Positions 26,668 through 34,377 of a DNA stretch of 64,000 nt are shown here, in pieces. The notes beneath the pieces are model-generated. The model saw nothing but the letters and a program-made list of their open reading frames with translations, was not told the origin of the DNA and made no database searches. The translations under genes were made by a program, and so were the position numbers. The stretch is from CAITJF01 sp032654645 (GTDB lineage Bacteria; Pseudomonadota; Gammaproteobacteria; Burkholderiales; Gallionellaceae): positions 248,001 through 312,000 of the forward strand of contig JAULAW010000015.1 of the NCBI GenBank assembly GCA_032654645.1, read 5' to 3'. Numbering within the stretch: the stretch's first letter is position 1; each line of letters opens with the position of its first letter.

Positions 26668-27230
26668 GACGCGGCTTCTCCATTTTGGCTCATCATCTGG
26701 AGACCGTGCTCATAGCCCTTGTCGAATGCCTTGATGTTGATTTTCAGGAAGCGGTCGGGAACTAGACCGGGCAGCGCCTTCTTCATGGCATCGGCGGAGA
26801 CCACGTTGGTGACCGCAGTGAAAAAGCCAAGCGCCACGAGATTGGTGAACAAGCGATTGCCCAGTTCTTCGGCATAGCGGGTTGCCGGCACTCGCAACAA
26901 CCTGAGATCCGGATGCTCGCCGCGCAGCTTCACCAGCTCCTGTTCGACGATCAGCGTCCCCCCCTTGGGCAGCTCGCCATAATACTTGTCGTAAGCTTCC
27001 TGGGACAGCGCCATGAGAATTCCGGGGTGTGTGATGTATGGATACAGGACACGTTCGTCGGAAACAACAAGTTGCGCCGAGCAAGCGCTGCCGCGCGCCT
27101 CGGGTCCGAAGGCCTGTGTCATGGTGGCGAACTTGTCGTCGTACAGGGCCAGCGCCTTACCGGTGATCAGGGCGCAGCGAATGATTCCCTGTCCACCAAA
27201 ACCTGAAAACCTGATTTCTTGTGTGCTCAT
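26664..27230 (-). CDS. korC: 2-oxoacid:ferredoxin oxidoreductase gamma subunit
   Basis: Subunit of the 2-oxoglutarate:ferredoxin oxidoreductase, which carboxylates succinyl-CoA to 2-oxoglutarate with reduced ferredoxin when run in the reductive direction. The 188-residue protein starts with the gamma-family signature RFSGFGGQGII and contains AFGPEARGSACSAQLVVSD near residue 40. It is 11 bases after korB and overlaps hdrA by 4 bases, placing the ferredoxin-consuming enzyme next to the presumed ferredoxin-reducing one. Assignment to 2-oxoglutarate rather than pyruvate is from context with aclAB and tfrAB. Confidence 0.88.
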   Translation of the reverse strand: MSTQEIRFSGFGGQGIIRCALITGKALALYDDKFATMTQAFGPEARGSACSAQLVVSDERVLYPYITHPGILMALSQEAYDKYYGELPKGGTLIVEQELVKLRGEHPDLRLLRVPATRYAEELGNRLFTNLVALGFFTAVTNVVSADAMKKALPGLVPDRFLKINIKAFDKGYEHGLQMMSQNGEAAS

Positions 27231-27241
27231 GCGCTCGGTTC

Positions 27242-28474
27242 CTACTTACGGGTTTTTTTAGGCGCAGCCTTAGCTACAGCCTTGGTCTTGACGGTTGCCT
27301 TGGGAGCGGCCTTTTTCGCTACCTTGACCGGAGCCTTTTTAACGGCTTTCGTCGCGGCTTTCTTCAGGGGTTTGGCCTGAGCTTTTGCCGGAGCCTTCTT
27401 CGCTGCTTTGGGTGCGGCAGCAGTCTTTGCGGGAGCCTTTTTTGCAGGCTTAGCTGGAGCTTTCTTCACCGCAGCCTTGGCAGTGGCGGTTTTTTGGGGT
27501 GTTGCTGATGCCGCCTCTCCATGCGCTTCTGCCTCTGCCAGCATGGCGGCCCTGCGTGCAGCGATCCTCTCCTTCTCGGCTTTTTCTTCGGCCTCACGCT
27601 CGGGAATGGTCTTGCCATAGAGTTGATAATCGTCTCCAACCAGCTTGACGCAGCACTTGTCAACGGCTTCCAAGTAAGAAAGCTTGTTCTTTTCGACGAA
27701 CTTGCCGATGACGATCTTGCCCTGGTAGTCGATGGCGGTCTCGCGGGTGTCAGCGCCATGCTTGAGAATCGAGTTATCCTGGTAATTCTGAAGCTGGTCG
27801 ACGCCATCGCCAAGGCGGTTTCGGCGCAGGTAAAGCGTTGGGCAGGGTGAAATGATTTCGATGAAGGAAAAGCCCTTGCGCAGCAGCGCTTCCTCTATCG
27901 ACTGGGTGACGTTGCGCGAATGCATTGATGTCCAGCGTGCGATGTAGGTGGCACCGGCGGCATCCATCAGAAACGGCAGGCTGAACGGATATTCGTAGTT
28001 GCCGTAGGGCGTTGTCGAGGCGATGGCCGAGCCTGGCGTGGTCGGCGTCACTTGGCCACCGGTCATGCCATAGGTGAAATTGTTGTTGCAAATGACCACC
28101 AGGTCCATGTTGCGCCGTGCGGCATGGATCAGGTGGTTGCCGCCGATACCGGCCAAGTCGCCCTCGCCGCTGAATACCACCACGGTCAGTTCGGGGTTAG
28201 CCAGCTTGATGCCGGTGGCTACAGGAATAGCACGACCGTGTGTGGTGTGCATCGAGTCGAAATTGACATAGCCCGCAACACGTCCGGTGCAGCCGATACC
28301 CGACACCACGACCAGCTTCTTGGGGTCGATGCCACTTCGCTTGACGGCATCGGCAAAGGAATTCACTTCGGAGCCGATACCACAACCTGGGCACCAGATA
28401 TGCGGCATCCGCTCCATGCGCAGGGCGCTGGACATGGGGCTGCCTGCCTTGAATTTTTCGATATCAGTACTCAT
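27242..28474 (-). CDS. korB: 2-oxoglutarate:ferredoxin oxidoreductase beta subunit with H1-like tail
   Basis: Thiamine-diphosphate- and FeS-binding subunit. Residues 1 to 290 are a normal KorB: HIWCPGCGIG near 25, GIGCTGR near 59, and the TPP site GEGDLAGIGGNH with NNNFTYGMTGGQ. After about residue 294 follows a charged helix (EREAEEKAEKERIAARRAA) and from 325 to 410 a tail of Lys, Ala and Pro units such as KKAPAKTAAAPKAAKK, like histone H1. KorB proteins normally end near 280 to 300 residues. The tail is in frame, without break, and the stop lies 11 bases before korC. Its role is unknown. Confidence 0.9.
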   Translation of the reverse strand: MSTDIEKFKAGSPMSSALRMERMPHIWCPGCGIGSEVNSFADAVKRSGIDPKKLVVVSGIGCTGRVAGYVNFDSMHTTHGRAIPVATGIKLANPELTVVVFSGEGDLAGIGGNHLIHAARRNMDLVVICNNNFTYGMTGGQVTPTTPGSAIASTTPYGNYEYPFSLPFLMDAAGATYIARWTSMHSRNVTQSIEEALLRKGFSFIEIISPCPTLYLRRNRLGDGVDQLQNYQDNSILKHGADTRETAIDYQGKIVIGKFVEKNKLSYLEAVDKCCVKLVGDDYQLYGKTIPEREAEEKAEKERIAARRAAMLAEAEAHGEAASATPQKTATAKAAVKKAPAKPAKKAPAKTAAAPKAAKKAPAKAQAKPLKKAATKAVKKAPVKVAKKAAPKATVKTKAVAKAAPKKTRK

Positions 28475-29703
28475 TGGTTTGCCTTTCTGATGGCGTCCAG
28501 GATTACCTGTGGATCATGCACCGCGCCTCCGCAGTGGTTGACGCTGATTACTTTGCAGCGCCCGCCAGCGTTGCGTTCCACTTCAAGCACCATCTGACCA
28601 TAGTTGATCTCGGGTACCACGATGGCCCTAACCTTGGCGGATATTTCACGGATGCGTTTTTCGCAGAATGGCCAGATAGTGATCAGGCGCAACGAGCCGA
28701 CCTTGATACCTTCCTTGCGCGCATCCAGGATGGCCTTGACGGCGATGCGTGAAGTGATGCCATAGGACACCACCACCACGTCGGCGCCATCGACCTGATC
28801 TTCGTCGAGGCGGATAATCTCGTCGGCATTGCCGTTGATCTTTTCCATCAAGTGGGTCACGACTTTCACGTTCTGCTCGGCGGTCATGACCGGATAGCCC
28901 CGCTCATTGTGGGTCAGGCCAGTGACATGAAAGTTGTACCCATCGCCCGCGCGCACCATGGGATGTCCGCCCTGGCTGTCGAACTTGTAGGGGCGGCAGT
29001 CTTCCTTGGGGCCGCTGTAGTTGTTGCGCGGTACCACCTTGATCTGGTTCGCTGGCGGGATAACCACTTTTTCGTGCATGTGGCCGACGGTTTCGTCCGT
29101 CAGGATGATGACGGGCACGCGGTAGAATTCCGACAGGTTGAAGGCTTCGACGGTAAGGTCGAAACACTCCTGCGGACTGTCCGGGCACAGGGCGATGATG
29201 GCGTTGTCGCCATGCGGACCATATTTCGCCTGCATCATGTCCTGCTGGGCGGTCAGCGTGGGCAGGCCGGTAGATGGGCCGCCGCGCTGCACGTTAGCGA
29301 TCACCATCGGGGTTTCGGTCATACAAGCCAGGCCAAGGTTTTCCACCATCAGGGAAAAACCGGGGCCGCAAGTCACGGTCATGCATTTTTGTCCGGCCCA
29401 TGCTGCGCCGATCAGGGCGGCGATGGAGGCAAGCTCGTCCTCCATCTGGATGAACAGCGCCCCAACTTCGGGTGCACGTTCGGCGAAGCGCTCGGCAGCT
29501 TCGGTTGAAGGCGTAATGGGGTAGCCGGCAAAGAACCGGCAACCTGCCGCCAGCGCGCCTTCAGCAAGGGCGTGGTCGCCATCCATGAAATGTGGGCCGG
29601 AGTCGACCCCTTTGGGATCTGCGGTGACGGTTTTAGTTTCGGCGTAACGTTCGCTAACGCGAACGTTAGCCTGCTCTGAAACTCCGCTTAGCTTCGTTTT
29701 CAC
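28471..29703 (-). CDS. korA: 2-oxoglutarate:ferredoxin oxidoreductase alpha subunit
   Basis: Alpha subunit with the pyrimidine-binding fold of 2-oxoacid oxidoreductases: RFFAGYPITPSTE near residue 56, MEDELASIAALIGA near 87, CGPGFSLMVEN near 111. The family usually starts about 30 to 40 residues later; the extra N-terminus (about residues 1 to 38) is low in conserved features and partly encoded by a perfect palindrome at 29645 to 29668. The gene overlaps both korD and korB by 4 bases, so korDAB are translationally coupled. Together with KorB, C and D it forms the four-subunit type of enzyme. Confidence 0.92.
   Translation of the reverse strand: MKTKLSGVSEQANVRVSERYAETKTVTADPKGVDSGPHFMDGDHALAEGALAAGCRFFAGYPITPSTEAAERFAERAPEVGALFIQMEDELASIAALIGAAWAGQKCMTVTCGPGFSLMVENLGLACMTETPMVIANVQRGGPSTGLPTLTAQQDMMQAKYGPHGDNAIIALCPDSPQECFDLTVEAFNLSEFYRVPVIILTDETVGHMHEKVVIPPANQIKVVPRNNYSGPKEDCRPYKFDSQGGHPMVRAGDGYNFHVTGLTHNERGYPVMTAEQNVKVVTHLMEKINGNADEIIRLDEDQVDGADVVVVSYGITSRIAVKAILDARKEGIKVGSLRLITIWPFCEKRIREISAKVRAIVVPEINYGQMVLEVERNAGGRCKVISVNHCGGAVHDPQVILDAIRKANQ
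29641..29671. repeat. Palindrome inside the korA 5' coding region
   Basis: TAACGTTCGC at 29645 and its reverse complement at 29659 enclose the loop TAAC; GGC/GCC extend the stem on both sides. It lies within codons 12 to 21 of korA and is read through in frame. Confidence 0.8.
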
Positions 29704-29963
29704 TTATTTGTTTCTCCTGTATTGGTTTCTTCTTCCATTATCACGTAGATGGAAAACTCTGGACAGATCATCTGACAAAACATGCAATCGTGGCAGGCAT
29801 CAGGATTTTTTACATAAGGCGGATGATAGCCCTTGGCGTTGAATTCGGGAGACATGTCCAACACTTTCTTGGGACAAAACTGCACGCAGAAGCCGCAACC
29901 CTTGCACCAGTTAGGGTTAATATGGACTTTGCCACGCGTCTGTTTGAGGTCGTTGAAAAACAT
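29700..29963 (-). CDS. korD: 2-oxoglutarate:ferredoxin oxidoreductase ferredoxin (delta) subunit
   Basis: An 87-residue two-cluster ferredoxin with CKGCGFCVQFCPKKV near residue 21 and CHDCMFCQMICP near 57, the delta subunit of the Kor complex. The ATG at 29963 has a strong AAGGAGG 7 bases upstream and gives MFFNDLKQTRG; an upstream in-frame start at 29987 would overlap hdrB and is less likely. It is the first gene of the korDABC block and lies 10 bases behind hdrB. Confidence 0.9.
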   Translation of the reverse strand: MFFNDLKQTRGKVHINPNWCKGCGFCVQFCPKKVLDMSPEFNAKGYHPPYVKNPDACHDCMFCQMICPEFSIYVIMEEETNTGETNK

Positions 29964-29973
29964 ACTTTCCTCC

Positions 29974-30891
29974 TTAGTCCAAACCACGAGCCTTCAAAAC
30001 TGGCAGCGGATCGATATGCTGGAGATCGAAACGCAGCGCCGCCTCGTCGCAGCCGAATGCCAGCGCCATCAACTGGGTGAAGTAAAGCACCGGCATATTT
30101 TTAAAATCCTGATTGAGGCGCTTGGCGTCATCCTGCCGGAAATCCAGGTTGAAGGCGCACAGCGGGCAACTCACCACCACCATATCTGCCTGTTCCTCGC
30201 TCGCCGAACCCATGATCTTGTCGGTGCGGTCAGCGATGACCTCCGGTTTGTCAACCGTCTGATAGGCGCCGCAGCACTCGGTTTTGTGCGAAAAATCCAC
30301 AGGTGTGGCACCGAGGGCGCGAATCAGGTTTTCCATGACCATCGGGTTCTCGACATCATCGAAAGCAACTTCTTTTGGGCGCACCAGCAGGCAACCATAG
30401 TAGCAGGCCACGCGCAATCCTTTGAGCGGTTTTGTCACCTTCTCGGCCAGCTTGTCGAAGCCGACGCGGTCACGCAGATATTCGAGAAGGTGAAGGACTT
30501 CAACGTCACCCTCGTATTTGGTTTTTTCGAGGGACAGGAAGTCGTTGATGGTTTCAAGCGCGTCGGCACGCTTCTTCACGTCGATGTTGGCACGCTTGAG
30601 CGTGTTGTAACACATCGCGCATGAAGTCATGAATTCGCTGGCCATGCCTTCTGTCTTGGCTTGGGCTTCCTTGACTCGAATCATGTTGGTTATCGGCGCC
30701 ACGCGGTTCATAACATTATCGGAGTCCAGCGCATGCACCGTGCCGCAACAATTCCAGCGATCCAGTTCCTCGACTTCCACGTCCAGTTTCGCCATTGACG
30801 AAACCGTGGAAACATCGAAGTTAGTGGCCTGGTTTTTTAGTGTGCAGCCGGGGTAATAAGCAAGCTTCATCGGTTTATTCTCATTTCCCAT
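29974..30891 (-). CDS. hdrB: Heterodisulfide reductase subunit B-like protein
   Basis: A 305-residue protein with two CCG domains, the signature of HdrB: YYPGCTLKN, RWNCCGT and SCAMCYNTL in the first half, and ACYYGCLLV, TECCGAYQTV and SCPLCAFNLD in the second. In methanogens these Cys hold two non-cubane 4Fe-4S clusters that reduce a disulfide. Length is typical for HdrB. GGAAAG lies 6 bases before the ATG at 30891. Its neighbours are hdrC upstream and korD downstream. The physiological acceptor here is unknown; see the finding on fumarate. Confidence 0.9.
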   Translation of the reverse strand: MGNENKPMKLAYYPGCTLKNQATNFDVSTVSSMAKLDVEVEELDRWNCCGTVHALDSDNVMNRVAPITNMIRVKEAQAKTEGMASEFMTSCAMCYNTLKRANIDVKKRADALETINDFLSLEKTKYEGDVEVLHLLEYLRDRVGFDKLAEKVTKPLKGLRVACYYGCLLVRPKEVAFDDVENPMVMENLIRALGATPVDFSHKTECCGAYQTVDKPEVIADRTDKIMGSASEEQADMVVVSCPLCAFNLDFRQDDAKRLNQDFKNMPVLYFTQLMALAFGCDEAALRFDLQHIDPLPVLKARGLD

Positions 30892-30904
30892 TAGGGGCTT
30901 TCCA

Positions 30905-31324
30905 TCATGAGGTCAGTTTACGCATGGCGCTGATCGTGGCAATTGGCGGTAAAACGCTACGCACCTCGGGAGACAATTCCATAATATTAAGGTGGTCGTC
31001 GCGATGTCCGGTGCGCAATGCTGTCCGGCGCAGCGCTTCAATGACCTCGGCGATTTTTATGTCCTTCGGGCAGCGTGAGTTGCAGGTCAAGCAGGACACG
31101 CACATCCAGATGGAACGCGCTGCCAGCAATTGTTCCTGCATTCCCAGTTGGGCCATACGAATGATCTGGTTGGGCAGCACATCCATGTGAGCCGCCATCG
31201 GGCATCCGGCAGAGCACTTGCCGCACTGGTAGCAAGCCAGCAACTTCTGGCCGCTGATTTTTTCAATACTGGCCACAAAAGAACTGCCGACACGGGTCGA
31301 GGAAATGCGCAGGGTAGTATCCAT
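30905..31324 (-). CDS. hdrC: Heterodisulfide reductase subunit C-like protein
   Basis: A 139-residue protein with two 4Fe-4S motifs, CYQCGKCSAGCPM near residue 32 and CVSCLTCNSRCPKDI near 75, as in HdrC, which passes electrons from HdrA to HdrB. I start at the ATG at 31324 (MDTTLRISST), 13 bases after the stop of the ferritin-like gene; the longer frame to 31423 would overlap that gene and adds a non-conserved N-terminus. Stop is 13 bases before hdrB. Confidence 0.88.
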   Translation of the reverse strand: MDTTLRISSTRVGSSFVASIEKISGQKLLACYQCGKCSAGCPMAAHMDVLPNQIIRMAQLGMQEQLLAARSIWMCVSCLTCNSRCPKDIKIAEVIEALRRTALRTGHRDDHLNIMELSPEVRSVLPPIATISAMRKLTS

Positions 31325-31337
31325 AGAGATTGGCCGT

Positions 31338-31871
31338 TTAGAACCTTCCATCCATGCGAAACTCGGGGGTGTCCAGCCATAACCCGACGTTCTGCAAGCT
31401 ATCCAGATGTGCCTGGAGTGCATCGTATTGGGAACTTTCCTCCAGGATCATCTTTTCAGCCAATTTGATAATGGCGGGATCATTAATGTGGTTGGACATA
31501 TCCTTTAGCAGATGAATGATCCGGCGCTCCAACTCCATCGCCATGCGCAGTGCCTGGGTATCGTCGGCAACTACCCCCATCCCGCGGTGGGCAACGGCAG
31601 TTTCCATTTCGGCAATCACTTTCGACGGATGAGCGTTCGCCGCTTCTTCGGCAGCAATGCGCTGCCACTCATCCGGGCCGATGATGGCGCTGAACAACTT
31701 ATGCATATCATCCATGTGCCCCGACTCCTCATCCGCCAGGCGCAGAAACATGGCTTTGCCGCTTGGGTTTTGCGTCATCTCGGCTGCATGGCGATAGAAG
31801 TGCTCCTCGCCGTACTCGAAGCTGAGCGCAGTGCGAGCCAGTTCAATTATTTTGTCGTCAATATGTGTCAT
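31338..31871 (-). CDS. Ferritin-like diiron protein (rubrerythrin-type domain)
   Basis: A 177-residue all-helical protein with the spacing of a ferritin-like four-helix bundle: FEYGEEHFYRHAAEM near residue 18, LADEESGHMDDMHK near 45, MELERRIIHLLKDM near 110 and EKMILEESSQYDALQAHL near 138, giving Glu/His metal ligands in each helix. There is no rubredoxin domain. Relatives reduce peroxide or bind iron. It lies inside the carbon-fixation operon, 18 bases after the fumarate reductase flavoprotein and 13 bases before hdrC, so it may protect the oxygen-sensitive iron-sulfur enzymes. Substrate unproven. Confidence 0.75.
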   Translation of the reverse strand: MTHIDDKIIELARTALSFEYGEEHFYRHAAEMTQNPSGKAMFLRLADEESGHMDDMHKLFSAIIGPDEWQRIAAEEAANAHPSKVIAEMETAVAHRGMGVVADDTQALRMAMELERRIIHLLKDMSNHINDPAIIKLAEKMILEESSQYDALQAHLDSLQNVGLWLDTPEFRMDGRF

Positions 31872-31889
31872 CGGTCTGGCTCCGACGCC

Positions 31890-33605
31890 TCAAGCGCCAT
31901 GGCTTTCATCAAACAGCCGGTTATTTAATACCGATGCGCCTGGCAGCGCGTTGCCGCCGCGTACCAACTGGCGCTTCTTGACATCCTTGGGAGCGTAAGA
32001 CGGCAGCAGGATCGGGGTTACCAGATCGGTTTGCACACCGGCGTCCGCCAGCTCTTTTTCGTAGCTGTCGAGATGAGCCAAACTGAGCTTTCCAAGCTTG
32101 ACCGTTTTGGCGTATTCACCGGCATACCGGCCGGCGCGCCGCCCGAACACGTTATAGTCGAGCACCGAGTTGCCCATCAGCCGGTTACGGCCATGCAGGC
32201 CGCCGGTGGCTTCGCCCGCCACATACAGGCCTGGGATGTCGGTCTCGCAACGCTCGTTGATTTCGATACCGCCATTCTGATAGTGCAGCGACGGGTAAAT
32301 CAGCATTGGCAGCTTTGCGATATCGATGCCGTAGCGGATGAACTGGCGATACATGGCCGGGAAATGCTTGTCGGTGTAACCACCGCCGTGCAGCATATCG
32401 ATGAGCGGCGAATCAAGCCACACGCCGACACGCCCCGAGGGTGTCGGGATGCCACCGCCGTTTTGCGCGCATTCGCGGATGATGGCCGCAGCCTCAATGT
32501 CGCGCGGTTCGCGCGGATAGACGAATAATTCGCCTTCCTTATTCAGCGGCTGACCGCCCGCGCCACGGATCGCCTCGGTGACCAGGAAGCCTGCAATCTG
32601 CTCGGGGAACGAGACACCCGTCGGGTGGTATTGCACCGAATCCATATACATCAACTTGGCTCCGGCACGATACGCCATCACCAGCCCATCGCCGGTAGCG
32701 CCGTAGTGATTGGTGGTGTCGAAACCGCGAATATGCAGGCGACCGTAGCCGCCAGTGGCGATTAGAGTGGATTTCGCCTTGACGGTGAAAAATTCCTCGC
32801 TTTCCATGTCGTAGAGAATGGCGCCAGCGCATCGGCCTTTGTCGTCCATGATCAACTCCACAGCCGGCATGAACTCCTTGATGTCGATCATATCGGGATG
32901 GTTACGCACCTCGTCCATCAGCGTGCGCATGATCATCGCACCGGTGTAGTCGCGGCAAGAAAGCATGCGCTTCCTCGATGTGCCACCGCCGTGCATGGTC
33001 TTCATCGAACCGTCCTGCTCCTTGTCCCACACAACGCCCAGATCTTCGAGCCACTTGACCACGCCGGGGCCGTCCTCGGTGAGCGCCCTGACCAATTCGG
33101 GTTTGTTCTCGAAATGGCCGCCACCGATGGCGTCCAAGTAGTGGCGGGTTGGGGAGTCGGTGCGCGACACGGCGGCCTGCATGCCACCTTGGGACATCAT
33201 CGAATTGGCATCGCCCATGCGCAGCTTGGTCGCGATAATCGAGCGCATCCCGTGTTCTTTCATGGCGACCAGGGCAGCATTGCAACCGGCGCCACCGCCA
33301 CCAATGATCAACAGGTCAGTCTCGAAATCCGGGCTTTTAAGATCCACCTGTTCGCTACGCAGCCAGGAGTGTGACTCCAGCAGGTCGGACACTTCGGTGG
33401 TCAGCGACTCGCCCCGGTTGGGGCCGACGCGCACTACACGACGGGCACTGGACTCGAAATCTGGATGGAAACCCTCAAGGACAGCACGGCGCTCCTCCGC
33501 ATTCATGGGCGGATAAACAGGATCTGGCTTCCGGGCCAGTTCCAAACGTTTGGGGCGTGTCTGAGCCACTTTGCGGAGCGACTCCGCCATATATTCTGGA
33601 TACAT
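31890..33605 (-). CDS. tfrA: Soluble fumarate reductase, flavoprotein subunit (TfrA-like)
   Basis: Reduces fumarate to succinate with FAD as cofactor. The 571 residues include the dinucleotide fold LLIIGGGGAGCNAALVA near residue 98, MSQGGMQAAV near 136, HGGGTSRKRMLS near 206, the substrate region VQYHPTGVSFPE near 329, and GLYVAGEATGGLHGRNRL near 468. There is an N-terminal extension of about 90 residues before the FAD fold. No SdhC/SdhD membrane anchors are near, so the enzyme is probably soluble, as in thiol:fumarate reductases and the rTCA enzymes of some bacteria. Direction cannot be told from sequence alone; fumarate reduction follows from the operon. Confidence 0.85.
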   Translation of the reverse strand: MYPEYMAESLRKVAQTRPKRLELARKPDPVYPPMNAEERRAVLEGFHPDFESSARRVVRVGPNRGESLTTEVSDLLESHSWLRSEQVDLKSPDFETDLLIIGGGGAGCNAALVAMKEHGMRSIIATKLRMGDANSMMSQGGMQAAVSRTDSPTRHYLDAIGGGHFENKPELVRALTEDGPGVVKWLEDLGVVWDKEQDGSMKTMHGGGTSRKRMLSCRDYTGAMIMRTLMDEVRNHPDMIDIKEFMPAVELIMDDKGRCAGAILYDMESEEFFTVKAKSTLIATGGYGRLHIRGFDTTNHYGATGDGLVMAYRAGAKLMYMDSVQYHPTGVSFPEQIAGFLVTEAIRGAGGQPLNKEGELFVYPREPRDIEAAAIIRECAQNGGGIPTPSGRVGVWLDSPLIDMLHGGGYTDKHFPAMYRQFIRYGIDIAKLPMLIYPSLHYQNGGIEINERCETDIPGLYVAGEATGGLHGRNRLMGNSVLDYNVFGRRAGRYAGEYAKTVKLGKLSLAHLDSYEKELADAGVQTDLVTPILLPSYAPKDVKKRQLVRGGNALPGASVLNNRLFDESHGA

Positions 33606-33633
33606 CTTGAATCCTCTCTATTCCGAGTGCAGG

Positions 33634-34377
33634 TTATTCCGAGTCGCGTGCGTAGTAAAGTTTTGACAAAGCATCGCGGCTCATCGACATGAGTTTGGCG
33701 TATTCATCATCGTAGGCGCCATCCTCCACGGCCTTGACCCGCACCGCCAGTTCTGGGCTGTCCTTGCGCAGATAGCGGCCATAGAGGCGCTTCGCCAAGA
33801 TACCTACCAAGGGTTGCGTGATCTCGGCCGGGCAGCGCAGCATACATAAACCGCACACGACGCAATCGAAAGACAGATCCATCACCATCGCAATGTCGCC
33901 GCGTTTTGCGGCCTGAACGTAGTCCATGACCTGCAGCCCCTGCGGGCATGATTTTGTGCAGGTATTGCACGCGACACAACGGAATACCGTCGGATACATC
34001 TGCTCGATGGCACTGACATTGGGTTTGAGTTTCTCAATATCGTAGATCGCCTTCTCGGCCGGAACATAAGGCACTTGGGCCAGTGACATACCTTCCTCTA
34101 CCAAAGTCATACAGGCGAGGCCGGTGAGTATCTTGTAATCGCCGGGCAGGCGATAGATGGTGGCGCAAGCGCCACAATAGCCCTCACGGCAACCGGCGCC
34201 ACGGATAATCTGATGCCCAGCATATTCGATGGCGCCCATGATCGTTGCCTCGGCCGGCACCTCGTAGGCCTTGCCCATGATATAGATCGTGATCAGTTTT
34301 TGCTCCGCCAAACTCTGCTTCCCATCACCCTGTGAAGATGACGGGCTTTTTGTTGTTCCTGCAGGCATGCTCTTCAT
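33634..34377 (-). CDS. tfrB: Soluble fumarate reductase, iron-sulfur subunit (TfrB-like)
   Basis: Electron-transfer subunit for TfrA. The protein (247 residues from the ATG at 34377) has a plant-type 2Fe-2S domain with GAGCREGYCGACATIYRL and a distant Cys in LTGLACMT, then a dicluster domain with CVACNTCTKSCPQG and CVVCGLCMLRCPAE. Methanogen TfrB carries an additional HdrB-like CCG domain; here that domain is missing, but hdrC and hdrB follow as separate genes in the same operon. This is the first gene of the 17 kb operon. An upstream in-frame start near 34431 is possible but lacks a ribosome site. Confidence 0.85.
   Translation of the reverse strand: MKSMPAGTTKSPSSSQGDGKQSLAEQKLITIYIMGKAYEVPAEATIMGAIEYAGHQIIRGAGCREGYCGACATIYRLPGDYKILTGLACMTLVEEGMSLAQVPYVPAEKAIYDIEKLKPNVSAIEQMYPTVFRCVACNTCTKSCPQGLQVMDYVQAAKRGDIAMVMDLSFDCVVCGLCMLRCPAEITQPLVGILAKRLYGRYLRKDSPELAVRVKAVEDGAYDDEYAKLMSMSRDALSKLYYARDSE

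Noticed and set aside
24715..31324. Reading the hdr genes as part of the sulfur-oxidising sHdr system
   Set aside because: No lipoate-binding protein, tusA, dsrE or second hdrB/hdrC copies nearby; flxD and the Flx genes point to FlxABCD-HdrABC.
17160..34377. Reading the kor genes as pyruvate:ferredoxin oxidoreductase
   Set aside because: Four-subunit layout and linkage to acl and fumarate reductase fit 2-oxoglutarate better, but sequence alone cannot exclude pyruvate.
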